Shown in pieces: positions 1 to 7,742 of a DNA stretch of 64,000 nucleotides. Source of the DNA: Haloarcula amylovorans (GTDB lineage: Archaea; Halobacteriota; Halobacteria; Halobacteriales; Haloarculaceae); NCBI RefSeq assembly GCF_004681185.1, contig NZ_SRIF01000008.1, forward strand, positions 103,600-167,599. The letters are read 5' to 3'. The stretch's first letter is position 1; every line of letters starts with the position of its first letter. The translations under genes and the position numbers were made by a program. Under the pieces are notes generated by a model. The model did no database searches and was not told where the DNA came from. It saw only the letters and a list, made by a program, of their open reading frames with translations.

Positions 1-101
1 TCAACGGCCCCGACCTCGACGCGCTCTCGGCCATCGCGCCGGACGTCGGCGACGACACGGGCGAGGACGGCGACGAAGACGAGTCGGTGGCGGTTCCCTA
101 A
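1..101 (+). CDS. C-terminal end of an unidentified protein (partial)
   Basis: An open frame enters from the left edge and ends at a TAA at 99-101, giving the last 32 residues of a protein. The tail is very acidic (runs of D, E and G before a final SVAVP), which is typical of haloarchaeal C-termini. Nothing in the visible part identifies the family. The next gene is on the same strand about 95 bp downstream and has its own TATA element. Confidence 0.5.
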   Translation, partial: NGPDLDALSAIAPDVGDDTGEDGDEDESVAVP

Positions 102-161
102 GTGGCCCAAAGCTGGCTTCGACACTACCGTTGACCCCCCGCTCGGCGGGCGCGTCGGGCG

Positions 162-170
162 AAAATATTA
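162..170 (+). promoter_or_regulatory. TATA box for the site-2 protease gene
   Basis: AAAATATTA lies about 30 bp before the GTG at 196. This is the usual haloarchaeal TATA-to-start spacing for a leaderless transcript, and it supports GTG as the true start. Confidence 0.55.
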
Positions 171-195
171 CTGGTAGCCGCCCTTTCCCTCGTTC

Positions 196-1332
196 GTGCG
201 AAACTATCGTATCACGACGGTGTGGGGCATTCCCATCCGTGTCAACATCTCGCTGCTGGTGTTTCTGCCGGTGCTCGCGTGGCTCATCGGGAGCGGCGCA
301 CAGATAGAGTTCTACGCCGGCATCGTGGGGAGCCTCGTCGGGACAGAACTAGACCTCGCCCGGTTGCAGGCCGGGACGACACCGTGGCTGGTCGGAACGC
401 TCGCGGCAGTGGGGCTGTTCGCCAGCGTCACGCTGCACGAACTCGGCCACGCGTGGGCGGCGATGCGCTACGACCTCGAAGTAGAGTCCATCACGCTGTG
501 GATTCTGGGCGGGCTGGCGAGCTTCAAGGAGATGCCCAGAGAGTGGAACCGGGAGTTCTGGATCGCCGTCGCCGGCCCGATAACCAGCATTCTGGTCGGA
601 ATCGTCTGCTACGCCGGGCTGTTCGCGCTCCCGACCAGCGCGACGGTCTCGCTGTTCGTCGTCGGCTGGCTGAGCGTGACGAATCTCGTCCTCGCGGGAT
701 TCAACATGCTGCCCGCGTTTCCGATGGACGGCGGGCGCGTCCTGCGGGCGCTCTTGGCCCGGAACCGGCCGTACGCATCGGCAACGCGCATCGCCGCTCG
801 CATCGGTACGTTCTTCGCCGTCCTCTTTGCCGTCTTCGGCGTCCTCTCTTTCAGCCCTATTCTGCTATTGCTGGCGCTGTTCATCTACGCCGCCGCCACA
901 GGCGAGTCCCGAACGGTCGCGCTGGCTGACCTCTTGGAGGGACTCACGGTCGGCGACGTCGCCCGGCCGTCGGCGCTGACCATCGACGCGACCGAAAGTG
1001 TCGAGGACCTCGTCGACCGGATGTTCGCCGACCGCTCGACGGAGTTCACGGTCACGCAGGGCGGCGAGGTTGTCGGCGTCGTCACCGTCGCGGACTTCCG
1101 GGAACTCTCGCAGGCCGAACGTGCGGCCGATACCGTCGGCGACCTGATGGAGACCGACCTCCCCCGGCTCGACGCCGATACGTCGGCGTTCGACGCGCTG
1201 GTCGAACTCGACACCGCTCGGGCCAGCGCCGCTCTCGTCGAGGGACCGGACGGCGTCCACGTCGTCACGCGAGAGGACTTCTCCTCGGCGATGGAGATGC
1301 GGCGGCTGGTCGGGTCTGGCGACCCGTTCTAA
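196..1332 (+). CDS. site-2 protease family intramembrane metalloprotease with CBS domains
   Basis: This is a 378-aa polytopic membrane protein of the M50 site-2 protease family, which cleaves substrates inside the membrane, often to release regulators. The zinc motif HELGH is at residues 81-85 and the third ligand motif NMLPAFPMDGG is near 170-180, so the active site looks intact. Six or so hydrophobic segments fill residues 15-235. Residues about 250-365 form a paired CBS module, likely an adenylate-sensing regulatory domain. The start is a GTG fixed by the TATA box 30 bp upstream. The convergent methyltransferase ends 4 bp downstream. The substrate is unknown. Confidence 0.93.
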   Translation: MRNYRITTVWGIPIRVNISLLVFLPVLAWLIGSGAQIEFYAGIVGSLVGTELDLARLQAGTTPWLVGTLAAVGLFASVTLHELGHAWAAMRYDLEVESITLWILGGLASFKEMPREWNREFWIAVAGPITSILVGIVCYAGLFALPTSATVSLFVVGWLSVTNLVLAGFNMLPAFPMDGGRVLRALLARNRPYASATRIAARIGTFFAVLFAVFGVLSFSPILLLLALFIYAAATGESRTVALADLLEGLTVGDVARPSALTIDATESVEDLVDRMFADRSTEFTVTQGGEVVGVVTVADFRELSQAERAADTVGDLMETDLPRLDADTSAFDALVELDTARASAALVEGPDGVHVVTREDFSSAMEMRRLVGSGDPF

Positions 1333-1336
1333 ATCC

Positions 1337-1942
1337 CTACTCGGCGTCCGCGGCCGACCGTCGGTCGGCGAGTGCTCGCACAGACGCGGAATCGACGAAG
1401 CGCGGTACTCGCTCCGCATACCGTTCGTAGGCCTCGCCGTACTGCTCGCGCAGCCACGGTTCCTCCGCGAACGGGAGCGTCACCCACGACAGGAGGTAGA
1501 CGGTACACAGCGCGAACCCCAGCGGCGTCGCCGCGAAGACGGCGAACCCGACCGTCGCGACGATGTAACAGACGTACTGCGGATTGCGAGAGTAGCGATA
1601 CCAGCCGCCGGTCTGTAACTCGCCTTCGAGACCCATCGTCTCCTCGCTCCCGAGGTCCTGCCCGGCGAGTAGTGCGCCGGCGAACGGGACGGCAAAGCAG
1701 ACGGCACCGCCGACGAGCACCGGCGTCGGGAAGCCGAGACTGTTCCAGACGAAATACGTAACGACGAGTAAGGAGACGTTGAACGTCTGTTCGAGCGTCC
1801 AGTGGATGTAGTACCGCCACCCACGTTCGCCCGGCGGCCAGTAGTCTACCCACCCGAGCGCGCTCGACGCGATTCCGACCAGATTCGCGGATTCGGCGAC
1901 GAACCCCACCGTGAACGCGATGAGCGGTAGCGACCAGTCCAT
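1337..1942 (-). CDS. isoprenylcysteine/phospholipid methyltransferase-family membrane protein
   Basis: A 201-aa integral membrane protein with four or five hydrophobic segments. The C-terminal half carries the family signature YRYSRNPQYVCYI followed by EEPWLREQYGEAYERY, as in ICMT and PEMT-type S-adenosylmethionine-dependent methyltransferases. These enzymes methylate isoprenoid-linked cysteines or lipid head groups at the membrane, but the archaeal substrate cannot be read from sequence. It is divergently oriented from the HTH gene at 2027 and convergent with the site-2 protease gene. No partner gene suggests a pathway. Confidence 0.82.
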   Translation of the reverse strand: MDWSLPLIAFTVGFVAESANLVGIASSALGWVDYWPPGERGWRYYIHWTLEQTFNVSLLVVTYFVWNSLGFPTPVLVGGAVCFAVPFAGALLAGQDLGSEETMGLEGELQTGGWYRYSRNPQYVCYIVATVGFAVFAATPLGFALCTVYLLSWVTLPFAEEPWLREQYGEAYERYAERVPRFVDSASVRALADRRSAADAE

Positions 1943-1995
1943 ATCTTCGCTTACCGATGCGAGGGCGTGGGAGTTGCCCCGGCGCTACTAGGTGA

Positions 1996-2004
1996 TTTAA
2001 ATAT
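1996..2004 (+). promoter_or_regulatory. TATA box for the Bat-type HTH gene
   Basis: TTTAAATAT is centred about 27 bp before the GTG at 2027. It argues against the upstream in-frame ATG at 1967, which lies before the TATA element and so could not be in the transcript. Confidence 0.65.
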
Positions 2005-2026
2005 CTCTCGGGGACAACCGCTCGTC

Positions 2027-2710
2027 GTGAAGTACCTCGACGTCTACCTCCGCCAGCCGCGGTGGATGCTCCATCCGATGCAGGCGTTCATCCGCGACGA
2101 GGACGTCGTCGAGTACGAGGAGCTACAGGCGTGGGCCGGCATCGGCGGCGACCAGCCGGTCGAGTACGTTCTGTTCTACGTCGAAGCCGAGCGGGAGCCG
2201 TACGCGGCGGCGCTCGACGCCGTCGAGTCGATTCGCTGGTACGACCTGACATCGGTCGCCGACGGCGCGTTCTACGCCTACATCTGTCAGGAGACGCGGT
2301 CGGAGGACCGGTCGTGGCGAGAGTCGTTCGCCGACCTGAGCGTCGTTCCCGTCCCACCTGTCGTCTACGACAGCGACGCTGCCTTCCACATGACGCTCGT
2401 GGGGACCGGCGAGGACCTACAGACGATGCTTTCGGCTCTGCCCGAAGACATCGACGTGACCGTCGAAGCCATCGGCGAGTACGACCGGCGGCACGCCCCA
2501 GTGGTCGGCGGCCTGACCGACCGCCAACTCGAAGCCGTCGAGGTCGCGGCGGAACTGGGATTCTACGCGGTGCCCCGCGAGGCCGGCGTCGCGTCGGTCG
2601 CCGACGAACTCGGCTGCGCGGCGAGCACAGCGTCTGACCTCCTGCAGAAAGCCGAGTCGCAGGTCATGCGTCGTCTCGCCCGTCGGTACGGCCGACAGAC
2701 GAGCGAGTGA
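2027..2710 (+). CDS. Bat-type helix-turn-helix transcriptional regulator
   Basis: A 227-aa protein with a C-terminal HTH of the bacterio-opsin-activator (HTH_10) type. The signature LTDRQLEAVEVAAELGFY precedes the helix-turn-helix ADELGCAASTASDLLQKAE. The N-terminal 150 residues resemble the ligand-sensing part of these haloarchaeal regulators, but I see no defined cofactor site. The GTG at 2027 is chosen because a TATA box ends 23 bp upstream, giving a leaderless mRNA; an ATG at 1967 would lie before the promoter. The stop codon overlaps the left arm of the inverted-repeat element that follows. The target genes are unknown. Confidence 0.88.
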   Translation: MKYLDVYLRQPRWMLHPMQAFIRDEDVVEYEELQAWAGIGGDQPVEYVLFYVEAEREPYAAALDAVESIRWYDLTSVADGAFYAYICQETRSEDRSWRESFADLSVVPVPPVVYDSDAAFHMTLVGTGEDLQTMLSALPEDIDVTVEAIGEYDRRHAPVVGGLTDRQLEAVEVAAELGFYAVPREAGVASVADELGCAASTASDLLQKAESQVMRRLARRYGRQTSE

Positions 2711-2789
2711 TACGGATTGTTGTAGCTGTTTCCCGGCAATCGTCACACCGGGCCCGAGGATACCGGTACGAGACTACAACAATCCGTAT
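2710..2789. repeat. 80-bp element with 16-bp perfect terminal inverted repeats
   Basis: ATACGGATTGTTGTAG at 2710-2725 is repeated exactly, inverted, at 2774-2789. The 48-bp interior has only weak internal symmetry. The element fills the space between two convergent genes: its first base is the last base of the upstream stop codon, and it ends 3 bp before the stop of the arylsulfotransferase-like gene. It could be a bidirectional terminator or a small mobile or palindromic repeat. No target-site duplication is evident. Confidence 0.7.
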
Positions 2790-2792
2790 GAG

Positions 2793-4154
2793 TCACCGTC
2801 GCTGTCGGAACCAGTCGACGCTCCCGACGACGACGCCGACGAGTGCCACCAGCGAGAGCGCGAGGTGGGTCTCGACGAACCAGAACGGCGTCTGCGGGGC
2901 GACCGCTCTGAGACCGATTAGTGCGAGTGAGAGGCCGGGCACGTCGTTATCGACAGTGCGGACGCCGTCACCGGACGCCTCGTAGGGAGTCGCGCCGGCG
3001 CGCTCGCCCTCGGGAAGTCGCTCGGCCTCGTACGGAATCGGAGAGTTACTCGGCGTCCCCGTGCTCCAGACGACGGTGCCGTTTTTCGTCACCTCGAAGA
3101 CACGCTTGTTCAGTGTGTCAGTCACCAGCGTGTTGCCGTTGTCGAGTCGGTCGGCGTCCCGCGGCCAGTGCAGGTCCATGCCGCCGGCGCTTTCGAGCGA
3201 CCAGACGGGTACCCAGCGGCCGTCTCGCTTGTGGAGTTCGACCACGCGGTCGTTCCCGGAGTCGGCGACCAGTATCGCGCCGGGGCCGAGCCACTGGGGG
3301 TTGTGCTGGTGGTCCATCACGCTCGGGTCGCCACAGCGGACCTTGCCATCGTCGTCGAAGTCCAGTAGCTGTTTGCCGCCGCCGCTGCAGGCCTCGTCGT
3401 CGGTGCCGCGGTCCTCGTTGACGACTTCGACGACACCCTCGCCGCGCTCGACGATGAGCAGCTGGTTGGAGTTACGCACCGAGACGAGATAGCGCGTGTC
3501 GCTGATGGCGTCCACGTCGTTGATGTGGAGCCAGTCGTGCTTGGTCGCGTCCGGCGGCGGGTCGTAGAACTGGGAGGCGTTCCACTGCCACGTTACCTTG
3601 CCGTCCTCGACGATGAAGATGCGCTCGTGTTCCATATCGGAGAGGAGGAACACGCCCGGCTCCAGTCGCTCGACGTCGTGAGTCTCGCTGTTCTTGCCCG
3701 TTCGAACCGGGAATGCGTACTCGCTGAGGACCGTCGGCCCGCCGGCGGCGTGGGGGTCGATGATGCGGAACCCTGTCTTGGTACACGGCGCATCGTAGGG
3801 CGCACAGCCGGTCTCGTAGCCCGAGTGCATGAACCCCGCCATGACCGTCCCGTTGGGGAGCCGCGTCACGTCGAAGTAGCTGTCGGCGCTTCCCTCCTGC
3901 CAGGCGATCGAGCCGTTTCGGACGAGGTAGACACTGCCTTTGCCGTGCCAGCCGGGACCGCCGCCGTGAGAGCCAACGAGCGTCCCGGTGACGTTCGAAC
4001 TACCGTTGGCGCTGGCGTTTGCGGTGTCGTAGCTCTCGCCGCCGACACCCCGGTCGGGGGCCGTCACCGCACCGACGACGAGCATGCTGGAGAACAACAG
4101 GAGGCTGACCGCAACGAGGGCGACACCGCGCGAGGCACGTTCCATCGTCGTCAT
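2793..4154 (-). CDS. arylsulfotransferase (ASST)-family membrane-anchored protein
   Basis: A 453-aa protein from the ATG at 4154. An N-terminal hydrophobic segment (about residues 7-30) and a second one near the C-terminus bracket a large extracytoplasmic domain. That domain has the repeated beta-propeller pattern of arylsulfotransferases, with motifs such as HDVERLEPG, HDWLHINDVDAI, MDHQHNPQ and DTLNKRVFEV. True ASSTs transfer sulfate between phenolic compounds; many archaeal members have no known activity, so the family is secure and the reaction is not. An upstream in-frame ATG at 4241 lies in a palindrome-rich spacer and is less likely. It stands alone on its strand. Confidence 0.82.
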   Translation of the reverse strand: MTTMERASRGVALVAVSLLLFSSMLVVGAVTAPDRGVGGESYDTANASANGSSNVTGTLVGSHGGGPGWHGKGSVYLVRNGSIAWQEGSADSYFDVTRLPNGTVMAGFMHSGYETGCAPYDAPCTKTGFRIIDPHAAGGPTVLSEYAFPVRTGKNSETHDVERLEPGVFLLSDMEHERIFIVEDGKVTWQWNASQFYDPPPDATKHDWLHINDVDAISDTRYLVSVRNSNQLLIVERGEGVVEVVNEDRGTDDEACSGGGKQLLDFDDDGKVRCGDPSVMDHQHNPQWLGPGAILVADSGNDRVVELHKRDGRWVPVWSLESAGGMDLHWPRDADRLDNGNTLVTDTLNKRVFEVTKNGTVVWSTGTPSNSPIPYEAERLPEGERAGATPYEASGDGVRTVDNDVPGLSLALIGLRAVAPQTPFWFVETHLALSLVALVGVVVGSVDWFRQRR

Positions 4155-4363
4155 CTGGGCTGAGGGCGGAAAAAAGCCTTCCGGGGTAGCGCGGGACCGA
4201 AGGTCCCGCGTCTTGGCGAGCGGGCTTCGCCCGCGAGCCAAAACTGAGAGAACCGGGATTTTCTGGCGGTCTCAGCCACCCTCCAGTCCCGAGTTCGTCA
4301 CACGGAATCACTACTAATCGCGCGGCGGTAGCTACAAATCCTCTGCCGCCACACGTCCCGACG
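4155..4363. other. intergenic spacer with three-base-loop palindromes
   Basis: This spacer separates the divergent ASST-like and ZIP genes. It holds two perfect palindromes with 3-base loops: CGCGGGACC-GAA-GGTCCCGCG at 4190-4210 and GCGGGC-TTC-GCCCGC at about 4219-4233. The GGGACC-NNN-GGTCCC core recurs at 23175 and 30224. A TATA-like TACAAAT at 4333-4339 fits the ZIP start at 4364. No convincing coding frame is present. Confidence 0.6.
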
Positions 4364-5218
4364 ATGCAGTCGGGACTCGTCGAGTTGTTCGTGTCGCTGG
4401 TGGGGACCGACCCGCTGGTGATGGGGTTGGTCGGTGGCATCGTCATCGCGGGAATGAACCTCTTTGGGGCCTCGCTCGTATTGGTGTGGCGAGACCCCTC
4501 CGAGCGGGCCCTCGATATCGCACTCGGGTTCGCCGCGGGCGTGATGCTGGCGGCGGCATTCACGAGTCTCATCCTCCCCGGGATCGAGGAGTACTCCGGC
4601 GGCAACCCGATACCGACGCTACTAGGCGTCGCGCTCGGTGCGCTCTTTCTCGACCAGGCCGACCGCTTCACGCCCCACGCCCACTACCTGTTGACTGGCC
4701 GCAAGCGCTCGGACGCCGCCGGCCCCACCGAGTCCCTGCCCGGTTCGGACGAACGGCTGACCGGCGTCGTCCTGTTCATTCTCGCCATCACGCTCCACAA
4801 CATGCCAGAGGGACTCGCAGTTGGCGTCGGGTTCGGCGCGGCGGCGACCGACCCGTCGCAACTCGGCGGCGCGCTCTCGCTGATGCTCGCCATCGGCATC
4901 CAGAACATCCCCGAGGGGCTCGCCGTCTCGGTGGCCGCCATCAACGCCGGCCTCGATAAGCGCTTTTACGCCGTCGTCGCGGGCGTCCGAGCGGGCGTCG
5001 TCGAGATTCCGCTCGCGGTTCTCGGTGCCATCGCCGTCACCGTCGTCGAACCGCTCCTCCCCTACGCGATGGGCTTCGCCGCGGGCGCGATGCTCTTTGT
5101 CATCTCTGACGAGATAATCCCCGAAACCCACCGCAGCGGCCACGAGCGCGTGGCGACGCTGGGGCTGATGGCTGGCGCAATCGTCATGCTGTACCTCGAT
5201 ATCTCGCTTGCGGCCTAA
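4364..5218 (+). CDS. ZIP family divalent metal (zinc) transporter
   Basis: A 284-aa membrane protein with about eight transmembrane helices. The metal-binding helices carry HNMPEG at residues 145-150 and QNIPEG at 180-185, the hallmark of ZIP transporters in TM4 and TM5, which bring zinc or related divalent metals into the cytoplasm. A variable loop around residues 105-130 includes HAH. A TATA-like element 28 bp upstream suggests a leaderless mRNA. Its stop codon overlaps the stop of the convergent CPCC gene by 4 bp (5215-5218). The metal specificity cannot be decided from sequence. Confidence 0.92.
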   Translation: MQSGLVELFVSLVGTDPLVMGLVGGIVIAGMNLFGASLVLVWRDPSERALDIALGFAAGVMLAAAFTSLILPGIEEYSGGNPIPTLLGVALGALFLDQADRFTPHAHYLLTGRKRSDAAGPTESLPGSDERLTGVVLFILAITLHNMPEGLAVGVGFGAAATDPSQLGGALSLMLAIGIQNIPEGLAVSVAAINAGLDKRFYAVVAGVRAGVVEIPLAVLGAIAVTVVEPLLPYAMGFAAGAMLFVISDEIIPETHRSGHERVATLGLMAGAIVMLYLDISLAA

Positions 5219-5514
5219 CGGTCGTACGGCCAGTTGGGGTCCCGGTCAAACTCGTCGGCAGCGACGGAGCCGTCTGCCTCCTCGGGCGCGCAGGCCCCGT
5301 GCTCGCGGAAGTTCTCGCGCGCGGTCGCAAGCGAGACGTGATTCGTGTCGCTGACGTAGTCGGTGTCGCCGAACTGATGCGGGTCGTCCATCCAGTGACA
5401 GACGGGACACATCTCGTAGGAGCCCGGTTCCCCCTGCGGAAGTGTGCGATAGCCACAGCACGGGCAGTAGCCCAGTTCCCGCGCCGCGGGGTTCCCGGGT
5501 ACGTCGGTGGACAT
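5215..5514 (-). CDS. CPCC family cysteine-rich protein
   Basis: A 99-aa protein from the ATG at 5514 (an upstream ATG at 5541 is in frame but less likely). Residues 16-20 read CPCCG, followed by RTLPQGEPGSYEMCPVCHW and DDPHQFGD, matching the cysteine-rich CPCC family. The two CxxC pairs probably bind one zinc ion. The function of the family is unknown; bacterial members often sit near toxins or antitoxins, but nothing of that sort is adjacent here. It is convergent with the ZIP transporter and shares 4 bp with its stop codon. Confidence 0.85.
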   Translation of the reverse strand: MSTDVPGNPAARELGYCPCCGYRTLPQGEPGSYEMCPVCHWMDDPHQFGDTDYVSDTNHVSLATARENFREHGACAPEEADGSVAADEFDRDPNWPYDR

Positions 5515-5589
5515 GGGCAGTGGTATGCGTTGTCGTGACAAATAGGTGGCGGGTCGTTCACGACGCCGTGAAACCGCCGGATGACGCCC

Positions 5590-5874
5590 CTACTCCGACT
5601 GTGCGGCCTCGACTTTGTCGGCGTACTCTTCGAGTTCGGCGGCGAGTTCGCGGGCCTGTGCCGCCGAGAGCGTCACCGAATCGGCGTGGGGCTTCACCGA
5701 GTCGAGTTGCGTGTTGTCCATCTCCAACTGCAGGGAGACGTGGTCAGGGTTCTCCCGCGGCGCGGTGACGTTCAACACCGCGAGCGCCTCCTCATCGAAC
5801 CCCTGGCCCTCTACCGTCCCGTCGAGCAGGTCGAACGTCGTGTACGCGTTGACCTTCATGATGCGGTCTGCCAT
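5590..5874 (-). CDS. conserved haloarchaeal protein of unknown function
   Basis: A 94-aa acidic soluble protein starting MADRIMKVNAYTTFDLLDG. I take the ATG at 5874 rather than the in-frame ATG at 6015 because a TATA-like GTTAAGTTC (minus strand) lies at 5899-5907, about 28 bp upstream. The sequence resembles a haloarchaea-only family (possibly DUF6360, from memory). The C-terminal third is an alpha-helical, Ala/Glu-rich stretch. No catalytic or metal-binding motif is visible and no function is proposed. Confidence 0.78.
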   Translation of the reverse strand: MADRIMKVNAYTTFDLLDGTVEGQGFDEEALAVLNVTAPRENPDHVSLQLEMDNTQLDSVKPHADSVTLSAAQARELAAELEEYADKVEAAQSE

Positions 5875-6155
5875 GCCCGCTCGTAGCGTCGCTGTGAACT
5901 TAACCTCGGTCACTCGACTCGACAGCAGACGTAGACCACCGTTCGTGTAGTGCGACAGCGGTACCGCTCCAGCAGTGTAGAAAGCCCCCGGCCGGTCGCG
6001 GTCGCTGCTCGACATATCCTCGCTCGTGCCTCACTCGGATAGTGGCCGAGCAGGCGACTTCTCTCCGACGCGACCGGCCGGCCCCTTTCATTCCACCCGG
6101 ACGGTTGCGTCACCGGCAGAAACAGGCGGCCGTCGCACCGCCGACGAGCGCCGCT

Positions 6156-7322
6156 CTACTCGTCCTCGCCGTTCTCGCTCGTGAATCCGACCGCTTCGGC
6201 GTCGGCGGCGGCGCGGTCGATGGCCACATCGAGGTCGAACGCCCGCACCACTTCGCCGTCTCGAATGAGCGGTTCCATGAGCGACTCCGCGTTTTCGGGA
6301 GCCTCGCGGTCGGCGAGGCCGATGTGGTGGCCGCCGTCGGCGGTGCGGTACACCGCCTTCTTACCGGTCAACTTCCCGCGCTTGGCCGCGAGTTCGCCCT
6401 CGACTTCGACGATGTCCAGCGCGAAGTCCAGCGGGTCGGCGTTGGAGACGTAGCCGCCGACGCCGAAGCCGTCGGCCACGTCCCGCAGGTCGCGTAGCTG
6501 CTCGGGGCCCAATCCGCCGGAGGCGAAGACGTCCACGTCCTCGTGACCGTAGGCGTCCAGTGACCAGCGGACTTCGCGGAGGATGTGCCGGAAGTCGCCG
6601 CGGCGAGAGCCGGTCGTGTCGATGCGGACGCCGTCTAACTCCTCGATTGTCTCGGCGGCCCGCACCGCCTCGTCGACCTCGTCGCTGTAGGTGTCGGTCA
6701 GCGCGATGCGGGGCGTCTCCGCGGGGACGCCCTCGTCGAAGGCCCGCCACGCGTCTTCCTGATTGCCACGGCCGAAGCAGATGACCAGCGCGTGGGGCAT
6801 CGTCCCGCCGGCTTTCCGCCCGGTCGCGTCCTCGGCGGCGACGTTCGAGAAGCCATCGAGCCCGCCCAGCAGGGCCGAGCGCTCTATCATCGCGCCCAGC
6901 GACGGGTGGACGTGTCGGGACCCGAACGAGAGCACCGTCGAGTCGGGCGCGGCGGAGCGGGTTTCGAGGGCGCGCGTCGCCACGCCGGTCGGGTGCGAGA
7001 GAAAGCCCAACAGCGCAGTCTCTAGCCGACAGAACTCCTTGTAGGGGCCCTCGATTCGCATTACGGGGCCGCCGTCGAACAGTCGTCCCTCGGGAATCGC
7101 GTCGACGTCTATCGCTCGCCCTTCCAGCAGCGCCGCGGCGTCTTTCAGGCCGGCCAGCAGGTGCCACTCACCGGTGCCGAACTGGCTGGCGGTCACTTCG
7201 GCGACCACGTTCGGATTCTTTCCCGCGTGCTCTAGGGCCTCCATCGTCCGGTCGAAGTAGGCGTCGGTCGCCCGTCCCTCGCGGATGGTCTCAGGCGAGA
7301 TAACGTCGAACTCCTCGGTCAT
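6156..7322 (-). CDS. pncB: nicotinate phosphoribosyltransferase
   Basis: A 388-aa cytoplasmic enzyme of the nicotinate phosphoribosyltransferase family. It converts nicotinate plus PRPP to nicotinate mononucleotide in the Preiss-Handler NAD salvage route. Archaeal-type features include the N-terminal TDAYFDRT, the central SFGSRHVHP, the DTYSDEVDEA region and the conserved phosphate-binding ASGGLG. A TATA-like CTTTTTGA lies about 27 bp before the ATG. A nicotinamidase-like hydrolase at 11466, which would supply nicotinate, is encoded 4 kb away on the other strand, so both salvage steps are in this neighbourhood. Confidence 0.93.
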   Translation of the reverse strand: MTEEFDVISPETIREGRATDAYFDRTMEALEHAGKNPNVVAEVTASQFGTGEWHLLAGLKDAAALLEGRAIDVDAIPEGRLFDGGPVMRIEGPYKEFCRLETALLGFLSHPTGVATRALETRSAAPDSTVLSFGSRHVHPSLGAMIERSALLGGLDGFSNVAAEDATGRKAGGTMPHALVICFGRGNQEDAWRAFDEGVPAETPRIALTDTYSDEVDEAVRAAETIEELDGVRIDTTGSRRGDFRHILREVRWSLDAYGHEDVDVFASGGLGPEQLRDLRDVADGFGVGGYVSNADPLDFALDIVEVEGELAAKRGKLTGKKAVYRTADGGHHIGLADREAPENAESLMEPLIRDGEVVRAFDLDVAIDRAAADAEAVGFTSENGEDE

Positions 7323-7411
7323 ACCCGGCCTTCGGACGGCGGTTCAAAAAGGACGCGGGTCCGAACGGCGGTCGCGACGACGAGTCGCTGTCTCCGTTCG
7401 CCGTGCCGTGA

Positions 7412-7609
7412 CTAACGTTCAGCGACGACCGACTGGTTGGATTCGTCCGCGGTCGCCTGTATGAGCGCCTCGCTTATCTCGCTCTTACGGTGACTGACCT
7501 GCAGGTGGACGTACACGTCGTTGGCCGCCGCCAGTTCGTGACCACAGAGCGGGCAGTCGTGTGTCTTTTCGGCCCGGGCCGTTGCCGTAGGGGGAGCCAT
7601 CGATTGCAT
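7412..7609 (-). CDS. small C2H2-type zinc finger protein
   Basis: A 65-aa protein with one C2H2-like finger: CPLCGHEL followed by VYVHLQVSH (residues about 19-40, Cys-x2-Cys and two His). Such short zinc-finger proteins are common in haloarchaea and may bind nucleic acid or protein. A TATA box (CTTATAGA, minus strand, 7632-7639) lies about 27 bp upstream, so the mRNA is probably leaderless. Between TATA and start sits the inverted repeat at 7612-7632. Its divergent neighbour is the DUF3592-type membrane protein gene. Confidence 0.82.
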   Translation of the reverse strand: MQSMAPPTATARAEKTHDCPLCGHELAAANDVYVHLQVSHRKSEISEALIQATADESNQSVVAER

Positions 7610-7611
7610 CT

Positions 7612-7632
7612 ATGCGGATAGTGTAACCGCAT
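7612..7632. promoter_or_regulatory. inverted repeat in the zinc-finger gene promoter (possible operator)
   Basis: ATGCGG at 7612-7617 is matched by CCGCAT at 7627-7632 with a 9-bp spacer. It lies between the TATA box (7632-7639, minus strand) and the start codon at 7609. Its placement over the transcription start suggests an operator, possibly for autoregulation; this is inference only. Confidence 0.35.
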
Positions 7633-7742
7633 CTATAAGAATGTGTGTAATAGGGATACTGTCTGGTAAGTCGACATCTATACTGCTATCGAGACAGCAG
7701 CGTGTCGAGACGCTTTATTCCGGCCGTTATGTCACGAACGCT

